Shown here in pieces: positions 44,980 to 54,600 of a stretch of DNA of 64,000 bases. The stretch spans positions 1 through 64,000 of the forward strand of contig NZ_JAKZKS010000013.1 of assembly GCF_022808615.1 (NCBI RefSeq), given 5' to 3'. Numbering within the stretch: the first letter of the stretch is position 1; each line of letters begins with the position of its first letter. The notes under the pieces were generated by a model that was given only the letters and a program-made list of their open reading frames with translations, was not told the DNA's origin and made no database searches. A program made the translations under genes and the position numbers. This stretch comes from Bacillus sp. FJAT-47783 (GTDB lineage Bacteria > Bacillota > Bacilli > Bacillales > Aeribacillaceae).

Positions 44980-46696
44980 CTACCTTTCAAGCTCCATACT
45001 TTTGTATCGTTGCTTGGATTTCCTTTTTCGTTTGGTTGGTTGTTGCTGCTGACGTTTTCGTTCTCTGGTCATTTCCACTGTGGCTTGCTCTAATCCTTTT
45101 AGAACGGCATCCAATAAACCTAATCCTTTTTCAAGCGATTCGATTTGGCTTTTCCATTCAGGTACTCTCGCTTCCATTTTGTCGAGCTGATCCACTTGTT
45201 TTTCAAAGTCAACTCTTCCAGAAACACCTTCCTTCTCCATGTAGTATTGAGAACGGTCACGGGCCGCAACCGCATCTTCATATTCTTGCTTGATGGACTT
45301 GGAGAAAAGCATTTTTCCTCTCAAGAATGGGTTATGTTCATATTTCTCGACAATGGCTTGGTGCTTCTCGTAATCACGTAGGTAATCTTCTGCTTGCTCT
45401 AAACGTGACCGGTTCTGATCCACACGTTGAATTTCTCCTTGTAGTCTTTGGATTTCCTGTTTTCGATGATGGAACGTTTCTTCGATGTTCTCAATCGGAA
45501 TTTTTCTTCCTTCTCCGTATTGGGTATTCAGTTGGACAATCTTCATGGCTGTTTGGAAGCTCATATAACGCATTTCAGGGCGTTTAGGATATAAAAAGGA
45601 CAAAAGCGTTTTTATGGGCATTTTCAGCCTTCTGAAGCACATCTCGTTCATAGTGGATTTGTTGACGAGCTTTTTGATTTTTCGCCAAGAGTTCTGGACG
45701 CTCGGTTTCATATTGATGTTTGATGTCCTCAAATTCCGTTTCGCTGTGGAAGTCAAGCTTCTCACGGTGATAATGAAGCTTTTCCTCACGGAGCTGGATT
45801 TCACTTTTGGCTCTTGAAATCGTCTGTTCAGCTCGCTCTTTCGTGAGTCGATTTTCCTTTAATTTCGACGGATTGAGCCATTGAATGGTTTCGATTTGTT
45901 TTTCAGCTTCTTGAATCGTGTTATCTTTCCAACGGATATATTGGCTATTCTGATCCAATCGCTTTTCCCATTTATCAAGTTGCTGACGTCTTTCCTGAAT
46001 CTTGGCCAGACTCGGTTCAGCTTTTAAGAGTTTGGAAGCCTTTTGTAACTCAACAGGCTCGGTATCTGTATAAAAACACTCGACGTTTCGCTTTTCTTCC
46101 TGTTTCCGAGCCATTTCTTGCTCTAGCGCTTGTTTTTCTTCCCGATACTTTTGAAGCTCCACAACCGTTTGATTATATGCTTGGCGTTCACGATTCAGAT
46201 TCCCACGTTCCGTCTGAATGCCCCGTTTTTCCATTTCATGAGCGACATGGCCAAGATGAACCGTTGGCAAGGTTTCCAGTCCACGTGCTTCATGCGAAAG
46301 GTGCGAAATACGCTCGTTGATATCAGCTCTTTCTAACGCACGATTGGCATAATTCGCCCATTCTGCACGCCAAGATTCTAACTGTTCTTTCTTATTCCAG
46401 TCACGATTTTTTGGACCGAAACCATCAGCTGTCACTTCTCTTGTGGTCAGCATGACATGCGCATGAGGATTGTTTGGATCATCGCGATGAATCGCAATAT
46501 CGGCAATCATCCCTTGATGAACAAAAGTTTCTTGAACATAATCACGAATTAATTCTTCTTGTTCGTGGTGGTTCAATTCTCTTGGTAGCGCAATATTGAT
46601 TTCTCTAGCCAAACGAGCGTCTTTTCGTTTTTCAGCATGCTCCACTTCATTCCAAAGAAGCCCTCGATCATAGACCCATTCCTGGGCATTCGACAA
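44980..46696 (-). pseudogene. decayed MobA/MobL relaxase
   Basis: Two overlapping frames (45584-46696 and 44980-45804) together encode one plasmid-mobilisation relaxase, with a frameshift near 45600. The HUH metal motif survives in NPHAHVMLTTREV, after VQETFVHQGMIADIAIHRDD; the long C-terminal coiled coil follows. The N-terminal 60-90 residues with the catalytic tyrosine are missing: the frame begins at NAQEWVYDRGLLWNEVE. It is a relic of a mobilisable plasmid or integrative element, next to the bacteriocin operon. Confidence 0.82.
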
Positions 46697-46789
46697 TTAG
46701 GTATACCTATATTGCAAAGTAATACTTACAGAATATTCAATATCACTATTATGGATCATTCACTTCATTGATAACATTACATCTTAAAC

Positions 46790-47425
46790 GACCACTTGCT
46801 AAAACAGGTGGATTTAGACATAAATGTCGACGACTAAAGTCGTTACCTAAGACTGAAGTCATCTTAAAGCATTTATGCTTAAGCACACTAAACTTGACTA
46901 AACTCATTCCTCAATTCTGAAGATGTCGTTCTTTTCATCACGAAATTGATTGGCGATGTAATTTCGAATGATTTCCTCTGTCACGGTTCCCACTGTTGCA
47001 CAAAAATATCCCCTTGCCCATAAGTGCTGACCCCAATATTTCTTCTTCAGTGCTGGAAATTCATCTTGCAATAACCTTGATGACCTATCTTTTAAGTACT
47101 GCATGATTTTACTCGGGGCAAGACTTGGGGGACATGACAAAAGTAAGTGAATATGTTCTTTTCCGATACTTCCTTGTAGAATGGTTATTCCACGAGCTTC
47201 ACACCCTTGCCTGATGAGCTCTCTTGTTCTTATAGCGATGGGACCGCGTAACACTTTATATCGATATTTTGTTACCCAGATAACATGGTATTTTATATCA
47301 AAAACAGCATGACTATTTTTCTTATATCCGTCCATACTCTCACCTCTTCATTTAGTATGGACACATCCATATAAGGCTAAAAGCGTATACCGTCTAAAGA
47401 CGGTGGAGTTAGACCACGCATCTGT
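46790..47425 (-). mobile_element. IS200-type element (tnpA only)
   Basis: A lone tnpA with short hairpins on either side: CGACTAAAGTCG near 46831-46842 and CCGTCTAAAGACGG near 47389-47402. Both contain CTAAAG in the loop, so they look like the paired end hairpins of an IS200 element. Ends are approximate. Confidence 0.7.
46904..47335 (-). CDS. tnpA: IS200-type TnpA transposase
   Basis: A 143-residue Y1 HUH transposase. His61 and His63 lie in KEHIHLLLS and the catalytic Tyr126 in IIRNYIANQ. All residues needed for activity are present. It has no tnpB partner. It flanks the truncated end of the relaxase relic and may have caused that truncation. Confidence 0.92.
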   Translation of the reverse strand: MDGYKKNSHAVFDIKYHVIWVTKYRYKVLRGPIAIRTRELIRQGCEARGITILQGSIGKEHIHLLLSCPPSLAPSKIMQYLKDRSSRLLQDEFPALKKKYWGQHLWARGYFCATVGTVTEEIIRNYIANQFRDEKNDIFRIEE

Positions 47426-47497
47426 AAGTTAAACGATTTTTTACCTGTTTACGTTTATCCATTCAATGGTTACAATACAAACTAGGTAGGTGAGCTT

Positions 47498-48025
47498 ATG
47501 ACATATGAATTGGATACCATTTTAATTACAGAAGAAGAGTTGAAGCAAAAAGTAAAGGAAATCGGCGCTCAGATTCGGCAAGATTATCAAGATGAAACAA
47601 TTGTATTCATTATTGTTTTAAAAGGAGCATTTGTGTTTGGAGCTGACTTAATCCGAGAGCTAGAAGGAAAAGTGTCCGTTGACTTTGTCGCGGCTTCGAG
47701 TTACGGCAATCAAACGGAAACGACAGGAAAAGTACGATTGTTAAAAGACATCGATGTGAACATTACAGGTAAAAATGTCGTTCTTGTGGAGGATATCATC
47801 GATTCAGGCTTAACACTTAGCTTTTTAAAAGAGCACTTTCAGCTACATAATCCAAAATCGTTAAAAATATGTACATTGCTTGATAAACCTGAGCGCCGAA
47901 AGATTGACTTAAAAGCGGATTACGTTGGGTTTGTTATTCCAGATAAATTCATAGTCGGATATGGTATTGACTATGCGGAAATGTACCGGAACCTTCCATA
48001 TATTGCTTCTGTGAAGGAAGTATAA
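47498..48025 (+). CDS. hypoxanthine-type phosphoribosyltransferase
   Basis: A 175-residue enzyme of the HPRT family: IVFIIVLKGAFVFGADLIRE near the N-terminus, the PRPP loop VVLVEDIIDSGLTL near 98-111, and FVIPDKFIVGYGIDY near the C-terminus. It converts hypoxanthine or guanine plus PRPP to the nucleotide. Bacillaceae usually have hpt next to ftsH; this copy lies elsewhere, so it is probably a paralogue. A good ribosome site AGGTAGGTGAG precedes the ATG. Confidence 0.88.
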   Translation: MTYELDTILITEEELKQKVKEIGAQIRQDYQDETIVFIIVLKGAFVFGADLIRELEGKVSVDFVAASSYGNQTETTGKVRLLKDIDVNITGKNVVLVEDIIDSGLTLSFLKEHFQLHNPKSLKICTLLDKPERRKIDLKADYVGFVIPDKFIVGYGIDYAEMYRNLPYIASVKEV

Positions 48026-48048
48026 AGTGGACATCTTATCGTATTAAA

Positions 48049-48077
48049 TAAACCAGCCTTGATCAGGCTGGTTTTTA
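48049..48077. terminator. terminator between hpt-like gene and yhcV
   Basis: AAACCAGCC pairs with GGCTGGTTT, T run on the plus side; convergent genes. Confidence 0.85.
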
Positions 48078-48081
48078 TAAA

Positions 48082-48507
48082 CTAAAAGGTTTGATTTTGT
48101 TGAGAAATATTAGTTAGTGCTTCTCCAGCAGATTCGTTGGACATTTGATTTGTAGCTAAATCACCTAACGCAACATATCCGACTAATTGATTGTTTTCTA
48201 CAATTGGTAAGCGACGAATTTGATTTTGTGCCATTAATTGAGATGCTTCTTGCAGGCTCATGTTTGGATTACCTGAAACAATGTTTGTCGACATCACTTC
48301 GGATACTGGCGTATTTCCATCCATCCCTTGCGCGGTTGTTCGAAGCGTAATATCTCGGTCGGTTAAGACCCCTTTTAATTGCCCATTTTCAACAACAGGA
48401 ATCGAGCCGATATTATGTTGACTCATTAATTGTGCTGCTTCTTGAACAGTTTGATTGGACGAAACACAAACAACATTCTTACTCATAATGTCTTGAATCG
48501 TATTCAT
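48082..48507 (-). CDS. yhcV: CBS-domain protein YhcV
   Basis: A 141-residue protein made of two CBS repeats: residues 5-60 (IMSKNVVCVSSNQTVQEAAQ ... GVLTDRDIT) and 72-125 (VMSTNIVSGNPN ... GYVALGDLA). Such pairs bind adenosine nucleotides. Length and neighbours match B. subtilis YhcV. The ATG at 48507 is chosen because the GTG at 48519 lies inside the AAAGGAG site. Confidence 0.85.
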   Translation of the reverse strand: MNTIQDIMSKNVVCVSSNQTVQEAAQLMSQHNIGSIPVVENGQLKGVLTDRDITLRTTAQGMDGNTPVSEVMSTNIVSGNPNMSLQEASQLMAQNQIRRLPIVENNQLVGYVALGDLATNQMSNESAGEALTNISQQNQTF

Positions 48508-48802
48508 AAATTGTTCCACTCCTTTCGTACATAGTTTAAACGGGTGTCAGCAATTTATTATTGGAAATAATTAACGATTATATCATTCACAAATTGTTTA
48601 ATAAAGTTTATGTTCAATTCTTTTACAATCTAATAAAAAGTGTACTATAATGTCCATGTGTGTATGAAAAAGACTAGTACCGTAAATTTTACTGCTTTTT
48701 TCATTGAGAAAGAAGAGTGATATGACTTGATCCAATCACTTCTCTCAAGTATGTAAAGCAACAACAAAAATACGATTATAAAACAGATAAATGAGGGAAA
48801 TT

Positions 48803-49222
48803 ATGAACGAAAACAAAAAAGAAAACATACTTTTAATCGCATGGGCCGCATCTCTTGTTTCTACTTTAGGAAGTCTTTATTTCTCAGAAGTCATGAAATT
48901 TATCCCATGTGATTTATGTTGGTATCAACGAATTTTTATGTATCCACTTGTCTTCATTCTTGGTATTGCAACAATTCGAAAAGATACTAATGTTGCGATG
49001 TATTCGTTAATTCTTTCGGCCATTGGCGGAGCTATATCGATTTACCATTATTCTATACAAAAAATCTCATTTTTAAGCAACAATGCTCCTGCTTGTGGGC
49101 GTGTTCCTTGTACTGGCGAGTACGTGAACTGGTTTGGATTTATTACCATTCCACTTTTAGCTCTAACAGGATTTACCATTATCTTCATTTCAAGTATCAT
49201 GATTCTACGACAAAAAGGTTAG
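48803..49222 (+). CDS. bdbC: DsbB-type thiol-disulfide oxidoreductase
   Basis: A 139-residue membrane protein with four helices and two cysteine pairs: IPCDLCWYQR and, in the second loop, CGRVPCTGEY. This is the DsbB/BdbC layout (138 residues in B. subtilis), which re-oxidises a thioredoxin-like partner using quinone. The ATG at 48803 follows GAGGG. The adjacent thioredoxin-fold gene, 10 bp downstream, is the likely partner. Confidence 0.85.
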   Translation: MNENKKENILLIAWAASLVSTLGSLYFSEVMKFIPCDLCWYQRIFMYPLVFILGIATIRKDTNVAMYSLILSAIGGAISIYHYSIQKISFLSNNAPACGRVPCTGEYVNWFGFITIPLLALTGFTIIFISSIMILRQKG

Positions 49223-49232
49223 GTGAAAACAG

Positions 49233-49709
49233 TTGAAAAAAATTTTACTATTTGGCGGAATTATCGTTCTATTATTCGGCCTATTAGCATTCATTACGAA
49301 TTATCAAAATGAGCAAAAGTTAGCTGGCGTTGAAAACAACCCATATAATAAAAATGATTTAGACCCTGCTACGATCGAATTATTAGAGGATCCAAATTAT
49401 CAAAACATTATACTTCCTGAAGAGCTTGAAGAAAAAGTGAAAAACAAAGAAGACATGATTGTTTATTTCTTCAGTTCAACATGTATACATTGTAAAAATA
49501 CAACACCTGTCTTAATGCCGATTGCAGAAGAATTAAATATGGATATTAAACAGTACAACTTGTTGGAGTTTGAACAAGGATGGGATCAATACAATATTAA
49601 CTCAACACCAACACTTGTCCAATTCAAGGATGGGAAAGAAGTGAACCGTGTTGAAGGCTATCAAGAGGAAGCCTTTTTTAAAGAGCTACTAACAGAATGG
49701 AAATCTTAA
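49233..49709 (+). CDS. membrane-anchored thioredoxin-like protein
   Basis: A 158-residue protein with an N-terminal membrane anchor (residues 3-22) and an extracytoplasmic thioredoxin fold. The active site is CIHC in FFSSTCIHCKNTTPVL, with the cis-proline loop NSTPTLVQF. TTG start after AGGTGAAAAC. It forms an operon with the DsbB-type gene and should receive or donate disulfides with it. Confidence 0.82.
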   Translation: MKKILLFGGIIVLLFGLLAFITNYQNEQKLAGVENNPYNKNDLDPATIELLEDPNYQNIILPEELEEKVKNKEDMIVYFFSSTCIHCKNTTPVLMPIAEELNMDIKQYNLLEFEQGWDQYNINSTPTLVQFKDGKEVNRVEGYQEEAFFKELLTEWKS

Positions 49710-49720
49710 CGGTCAAAACA

Positions 49721-49766
49721 AATCCGAGTGATGATAATGGAGTCGTCACTCGGATTTTATTTTTGA
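49721..49766 (+). terminator. terminator of the bdb pair
   Basis: AATCCGAGTGA pairs with TCACTCGGATT, followed by TTATTTTTG. Confidence 0.9.
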
Positions 49767-49824
49767 AAAAAGCATTGTTTTTAAGTTACTATCTCCACAT
49801 TTTTTTAGTTACACCTATTTTATT

Positions 49825-49936
49825 CGTCACTTTAATCGCATTTTTTCATCACTTACACGATTTTTCCCATCACTATCTGGCATTTTTCCATCACTTCTAA
49901 CACTTTTTCATCACTTTCTCACGTTTTTCCATCACT
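49825..49936. repeat. six degenerate repeats phased at 20-22 bp (TTTTYCATCACT core)
   Basis: (C/A)(A/G)TCACT-type cores start at 49825, 49847, 49868, 49889, 49909 and 49930, mostly as TTTTTCCATCACTT. The array lies exactly between the terminators of two convergent genes. Confidence 0.85.
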
Positions 49937-49952
49937 TCTATTAATTCGGTAT

Positions 49953-49984
49953 ATAAAAACCCACAAACCATTATCGTTTGCGGG
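49953..49984 (-). terminator. terminator of yhcU
   Basis: CCCGCAAAC pairs with GTTTGTGGG, followed on the minus strand by TTTTTATA. Confidence 0.85.
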
Positions 49985-49994
49985 CTTCCGGATT

Positions 49995-50399
49995 CTATAT
50001 AATCCACTTATTCGCAGGCTTTATATACCGACTAAAGACTTCTTCCCTCGTTGAAACAGATAGAAATTGATCATAAGATAGGGGAAATTTATACCCATAT
50101 TGTTCTAACGTACGCAAATTCTTTTCAAACATCTCTCTATACTTTTCTTTATTTCTCTCTGCTTCTTGTACATTTTCTAGTAGTGCAATAAGTGCTTGTA
50201 GACTGGACATAATTTGAAACGCCTCTTTTAATGTACCGTTATAGTCCGCAGAATCATCCGGTTTTAATACAGACATCTCTTCCAATTCCTCAACCTTTTT
50301 GTCAGGAAAGTACATCGGAAAGATTTCGGTAAACATTTGTTGTACAAGTTCCTCAATATATTTTTCTTGCTCCTCTGTACTTGCAACGACAATTTTCAA
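49995..50399 (-). CDS. yhcU: YhcU-like protein (DUF5365)
   Basis: A 134-residue soluble helical protein (MKIVVASTEEQEKYIEELVQ...) matching B. subtilis YhcU in length and position next to yhcT. Function unknown. TTG start with AAAGGGTGAG ahead. Confidence 0.78.
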   Translation of the reverse strand: MKIVVASTEEQEKYIEELVQQMFTEIFPMYFPDKKVEELEEMSVLKPDDSADYNGTLKEAFQIMSSLQALIALLENVQEAERNKEKYREMFEKNLRTLEQYGYKFPLSYDQFLSVSTREEVFSRYIKPANKWII

Positions 50400-50527
50400 C
50401 GATTACTCACCCTTTTACATTTCGTTACTTACATAAGAATACCATAGCTTCTTTCATCATTTTAGAGGTAAGTGTTTCCGTCATTTTTGTTGTATACTGG
50501 GAAAAGACAAAATGAAAGGTGATGAAC

Positions 50528-51430
50528 ATGAAGCGAAACGGTGACTGGATGGAATGGACCATCCATGAAGAATGGACAAAAATTCCATTACAAGAATTAT
50601 TAAAAACAACATTAAGAGCTCCTAAAGCCCTCTTGCACGAATGGAGAATGAATAAACAAGTAAAAGTGAATGACGAAAATCCAAATTGGATGAAGCCGTT
50701 ACAAGTTGGAGATAAGTTATCCATTGAGCTTTTTGAAAAAGAAACCGATCCCGTTATATGTGAAAAACACCCGATAGATATTCTATTTGAAGATGACCAT
50801 GTCATTATTTTAAATAAACCGATACAGATGAACACACACCCGAATGAAAAGGGAGAGACTGGGACTTTAGCCAATGCTTTAGCCTATTACTATCAAAAAA
50901 ATAGGAAAAAGATAAAAACTCGGCACGTTCATCGGCTTGATAAAGACACATCAGGCGCTGTCGTTTTTGCGAAGCATCGTCTTGCCCATTCGATTTTAAA
51001 TCAAGACCTAATCGAGAGAAAAATGAAGCGTACTTATGTAGCCATCGTTCATGGCAAAATGAAGAAAATTACCGGAACCATCAATGCACCGATTGGCCGA
51101 GACCGTCATCATCCAGTTCGGAGGCGAGTGTCAAAAGCTGGGCAACAAGCCATTACACACTACGAAGTAATCAATTACTGTAAGGAGCTTGATTGCACTG
51201 TTGTAAAATTAACACTTGATACAGGGCGAACGCATCAAATCCGTGTGCATTTATCTTCCATCGGTCACCCGATAATGGGGGATAAACTATACGGTAGTAA
51301 AAACGGTCATATAAAACGGCAAGCACTTCATGCTGAAAACGTGACATTTATTCACCCAATAACAGGAGAAAAACTAGAGATTCATGCTCCTTTCCCTAAC
51401 GACATCAAAAACTTACTTTCTACATGTTAA
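50528..51430 (+). CDS. yhcT: RluA-family pseudouridine synthase YhcT
   Basis: A 300-residue enzyme with the RluA catalytic motif HRLDKDTSGAVVFAK (catalytic Asp) around residue 138, VTYVAIVHG-type strand, and GRTHQIRVHLSSIGHPI. It isomerises uridine in rRNA or tRNA; the exact site is not predictable. The ATG at 50528 is 8 bases after AAAGG. Confidence 0.88.
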   Translation: MKRNGDWMEWTIHEEWTKIPLQELLKTTLRAPKALLHEWRMNKQVKVNDENPNWMKPLQVGDKLSIELFEKETDPVICEKHPIDILFEDDHVIILNKPIQMNTHPNEKGETGTLANALAYYYQKNRKKIKTRHVHRLDKDTSGAVVFAKHRLAHSILNQDLIERKMKRTYVAIVHGKMKKITGTINAPIGRDRHHPVRRRVSKAGQQAITHYEVINYCKELDCTVVKLTLDTGRTHQIRVHLSSIGHPIMGDKLYGSKNGHIKRQALHAENVTFIHPITGEKLEIHAPFPNDIKNLLSTC

Positions 51431-51464
51431 AAGAGGCCGTTCCTCTTGAAAGGAACGGCCTCTT
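51431..51464. terminator. bidirectional terminator between yhcT and the sortase gene
   Basis: AAGAGGCCGTTCCT pairs perfectly with AGGAACGGCCTCTT. Confidence 0.9.
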
Positions 51465-51465
51465 A

Positions 51466-52053
51466 TTATGATACTCGTTTCGCATACATAATGTAGCGTT
51501 CTGGCGCATTTCCAATATATGAAAAAGGATAACATGTCGTCACGATAAGCTCTTCTTCTTTATTTTGCAATGTAATAATGCTCGTATCGTCTGCATCTAC
51601 AATTTTTGTTTTGACCATTTCATACGTAAAGGAGCCATATGGTAATTCAACAACAAATGTATCCCCTATTTCTAATTCTCCTATTTTCCGAAAGACCGTA
51701 TCGCGGTGTCCAGATAAAATAATTTGCCCATTTTCATCCGGGTAGTAACTCCCTTTATAATGACCGACCCCTTTATCCAAATCATCTGGATCGGTTCCTT
51801 CTATGATCGGAAGCTCTGCTTCTAAACGTGGGATGGATAAAAGACCGACTGCCTCTCCTTCGTTTGGTAAAAACCGATCTGAACCTTTTCTTTCATCACT
51901 TGCAGGTATATTTTCAATTCGCTCTTTTGCTTTTACGATTGATTGATTCGTTTCATAATGGGTATAGACCAATTTCCCTAAAGCCAAAACCATAAATCCA
52001 ATACCAGAGACGATTAATAGCCAAGATAACCATTTCATCTGTAAACGAACCAC
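51466..52053 (-). CDS. yhcS: class D sortase YhcS
   Basis: A 195-residue membrane-anchored transpeptidase with one N-terminal helix (about 8-28). Catalytic residues: His in ILSGHRDTVF, Cys in IVTTCYPFSY, Arg in PERYIMY. In B. subtilis YhcS attaches YhcR and YfkN to the cell wall. The YhcR-like gene starts at 60132 here, about 8 kb away instead of adjacent, so enzyme and substrate genes have been separated by insertions. Confidence 0.9.
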   Translation of the reverse strand: MVRLQMKWLSWLLIVSGIGFMVLALGKLVYTHYETNQSIVKAKERIENIPASDERKGSDRFLPNEGEAVGLLSIPRLEAELPIIEGTDPDDLDKGVGHYKGSYYPDENGQIILSGHRDTVFRKIGELEIGDTFVVELPYGSFTYEMVKTKIVDADDTSIITLQNKEEELIVTTCYPFSYIGNAPERYIMYAKRVS

Positions 52054-52146
52054 TTCTTTCCTTTTTCTTTATTATACTAATTTTTTCCTTGAATCTCTAT
52101 ATACAATACTGTTAAAGAAAAGGTTTTGGAAAAAAGGAGGCGTGAA

Positions 52147-52638
52147 ATGTTTCAAGACACTATCAATACAGAGAAAGAATTAAGAGAAATACTAAGTGAG
52201 CCCAGAAAACTCGTTAAAAGGAAATCGATCAACATTGTCAACAATTCATTCAAAAATCCCCATTTCTTTTAATCGGGAGTGCCAATCAGGATGGCTTGTG
52301 TGACGTATCACCACGAGGGGACCAGCCAGGGTTTGTCCATATTTTAAACGAAAACTATTTACTCATCCCTAATTTAGGAGAAACGTTAAGAGTAAACGGG
52401 ATTGCCACGATTATTCGTGATAAACACTTATTACAAAAGATGGCTGTAAGAAACAAAATGCCGCTCGTTGCAATCGCAGTGAAAGTAGAAGAATGTTTTA
52501 TTCATTGTGCAAAGTCGATAAAGCGCTAAAAAATTATGGAACTCCGAAACGTGGTTTGAAACGGAACAGCTTCCAAAACCAGCAAAAATACTAGCCGACC
52601 ACGCTAAGCTCCCAAGTATAGATGAGCAAAACCTTTAA
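52147..52638 (+). pseudogene. PPOX-type FMN-binding protein, broken
   Basis: Starts well (MFQDTINTEKELREILSEP after AAAAGGAGG) but is broken by a frameshift near 52215, lacks about 25 residues between YLLIP and NLGETLRVNG, and is shifted again near 52527. Conceptually repaired it reads QKSPFLLIGSANQDGLCDVS, PRGDQPGFV, GIATIIRD and ends PKPAKILADHAKLPSIDE, as in pyridoxamine 5'-phosphate oxidase-like proteins of the MSMEG_1061 type. Three lesions make it a clear pseudogene. Confidence 0.85.
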
Positions 52639-52685
52639 TTAAATAAATTCTATTGCCATTATAAGAGTATTCAAAAAAAGTTAGT

Positions 52686-53687
52686 TCACTTTAAACCTAG
52701 CACGTTCACAACAGTTCTTCCTCTTATTTTTCCTTGCAAGATGTCAGATAACGTTTCGGGTAAATCTCTTAATGATATTTCATTTTCAATTGTTCCCAAA
52801 TCTTCTGGCTTTAGGTCAGTTGCCATTCGGTTCCATAAAGTTTCTCTTAAATCTTTGGGACAATAAACAGAATCTATTCCCAATAAATTTACACCTCTAA
52901 GGATAAAAGGGAAAACAGTTGTTGGTACTTCTGCACCTCCAGTTAATCCACTTACAGCAACAGCTCCTCCATATTTTGTATTACTTAAAATAGAAGCTAA
53001 TGTCTTACCACCGACTGGGTCTACAGCACCTGCCCACCGCTGATTTCCAATAGGACGAATTTTTTCTGGTGTAACATCTGCACGCGATACAATCTCTTTT
53101 GCTCCTAATTTCTTTAAGTAATCATATTCAGATTCTTTCCCTGTACTTGCTGTTACATGATAATTTCGTTTGGCAAGCATTGAAATCGCCATGCTTCCTA
53201 CGCCACCAGTTGCCCCTGTAACTAAAATAGGACCACTTTCTGGTGTTAGTCCATTTTTTTCTAATTCATGGAAAGAAAGAGCAGCTGTAAATCCTGCCGT
53301 CCCAAAGACCATCGCTTCCTTTAAGGTTAAATTATCTGGCAGAGGTACTACCCAATCCGCTGGAACTCTTGCATATTCACTATATCCACCATAATGAGTA
53401 ACACCTAACTCATAGCCTGTCACAATAACCTTGTCACCCTCTTTATAGCGAGAATCATTTGATGAAGTAACTGTTCCTGCAAGATCAATTCCAGGAATAA
53501 AAGGATATTTTTGAACAATCTTTCCGTTTGGAATACTTGCTAAACCATCTTTATAATTTACGCTTGAGTAATGAACTCTTATCGTCACATCTCCTTCGGG
53601 TAAGTCATCAAAAGATAATGATTCGATATTGATTGAAAAACCTTCTTCCGTTTTATTCACGACTAGAGCACTAAATTCCTTTGGCAT
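52686..53687 (-). CDS. YhdH/YhfP-family quinone oxidoreductase
   Basis: A 333-residue zinc-independent medium-chain reductase, close to B. subtilis YhfP and the acrylyl-CoA reductase AcuI. Motifs: YSSVNYKDGLA, PGIDLAGTV, and the NADPH loop VTGATGGVGSMAISML. It reduces quinones or enoyl-type substrates with NADPH. ATG at 53687 follows AAAGGAG. It is divergent from a TetR gene with a long inverted repeat between them, so it is probably that regulator's target. Confidence 0.88.
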   Translation of the reverse strand: MPKEFSALVVNKTEEGFSINIESLSFDDLPEGDVTIRVHYSSVNYKDGLASIPNGKIVQKYPFIPGIDLAGTVTSSNDSRYKEGDKVIVTGYELGVTHYGGYSEYARVPADWVVPLPDNLTLKEAMVFGTAGFTAALSFHELEKNGLTPESGPILVTGATGGVGSMAISMLAKRNYHVTASTGKESEYDYLKKLGAKEIVSRADVTPEKIRPIGNQRWAGAVDPVGGKTLASILSNTKYGGAVAVSGLTGGAEVPTTVFPFILRGVNLLGIDSVYCPKDLRETLWNRMATDLKPEDLGTIENEISLRDLPETLSDILQGKIRGRTVVNVLGLK

Positions 53688-53744
53688 CGAAATTTCTCCT
53701 TTCAAATTCGTTATTTTATCATACTGTAAATTTATCGTAATACA

Positions 53745-53788
53745 TTTTATACTGACCGGTCAATATATTTCATCCAGTCAGTATAAAA
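53745..53788. promoter_or_regulatory. large inverted repeat, likely TetR operator
   Basis: TTTTATACTGAC (53745-53756) and GTCAGTATAAAA (53777-53788) are perfect 12-bp inverted arms with 20 bases between; the left arm runs into the palindrome TGACCGGTCA. It is centred between the two divergent genes. Confidence 0.75.
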
Positions 53789-53850
53789 CCTCGTATAAAT
53801 TGATAATATTTTATATAATATTGTTAGGTTTCAAATGGAGGTTGGATCGA

Positions 53851-54444
53851 ATGGCTAAAAAAGCTGAACAAAGACGCAAACAAATACTAAAAGCAGCATT
53901 TCAAGTTGCCTCTGAAAAAGGTTATGAGTCTGTAACATTACAGGATATTGCAGATTATGCGGGGGTAAGTAAAGGGGTAACAAACTATTATTTTAAAAAT
54001 AAAGCAGATGTATTTGCACACTTATTTGAATGGATTACAACGAGAATTTATGAAAAAGAAACAGAATCTATTGATGAAAAAGAAACAGCAATTGAAAAAC
54101 TAGAAGCATATATAAACCAGGTCTTCATCAGTCCTACAGAAAATAAGACTTTCTATCGTGTGTACTTAGATTTTTTAGCACAGATGAAAAATAATAGCCG
54201 GTATAAAGAAATTAACCAACAATTTTATCAAAACTGTTTCTCTATCGGTAAAAAGATTATCACACAGGGAATCGAAGAGAATGTATTTAAAGTTGATAAT
54301 ATCGAGCAATCTGCCATTAGTATACGTTGTATGATTGATGGTAGCATCATTCAGTGGCTAATGATGGACGATGACAGCTTACATAATTATTACCGAACTG
54401 TATGTTACGAATCAATTCTTCAAATTCTAAATTTTAAAAAATGA
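53851..54444 (+). CDS. TetR-family transcriptional regulator
   Basis: A 197-residue regulator with the TetR helix-turn-helix in residues 8-55 (ILKAAFQVASEKGYESVTLQ ... GVSKGVTNYYFKNKADV) and a divergent ligand-binding C-terminal domain. GGAGGTTGGATCGA precedes the ATG. It probably represses itself and the divergent reductase through the repeat at 53745-53788. Ligand unknown. Confidence 0.85.
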   Translation: MAKKAEQRRKQILKAAFQVASEKGYESVTLQDIADYAGVSKGVTNYYFKNKADVFAHLFEWITTRIYEKETESIDEKETAIEKLEAYINQVFISPTENKTFYRVYLDFLAQMKNNSRYKEINQQFYQNCFSIGKKIITQGIEENVFKVDNIEQSAISIRCMIDGSIIQWLMMDDDSLHNYYRTVCYESILQILNFKK

Positions 54445-54600
54445 AAATGGATGAATAAAAAAAGCAAACGGGTATGGTGTTTCCTTTAAACACTTATTCC
54501 ACTATTTGTCCCTTAACAGGGTAACGTGTCTAGCATTTATCATCATCCCTATTGTAAAATGTTAACATCTTCATTTCCATTCAACCTGGAGGTTCTTTTT

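Noticed and set aside
44838-46336. Plus-strand frames opposite the relaxase relic
   Set aside because: They are shadows of the relaxase coding region and not protein-like.
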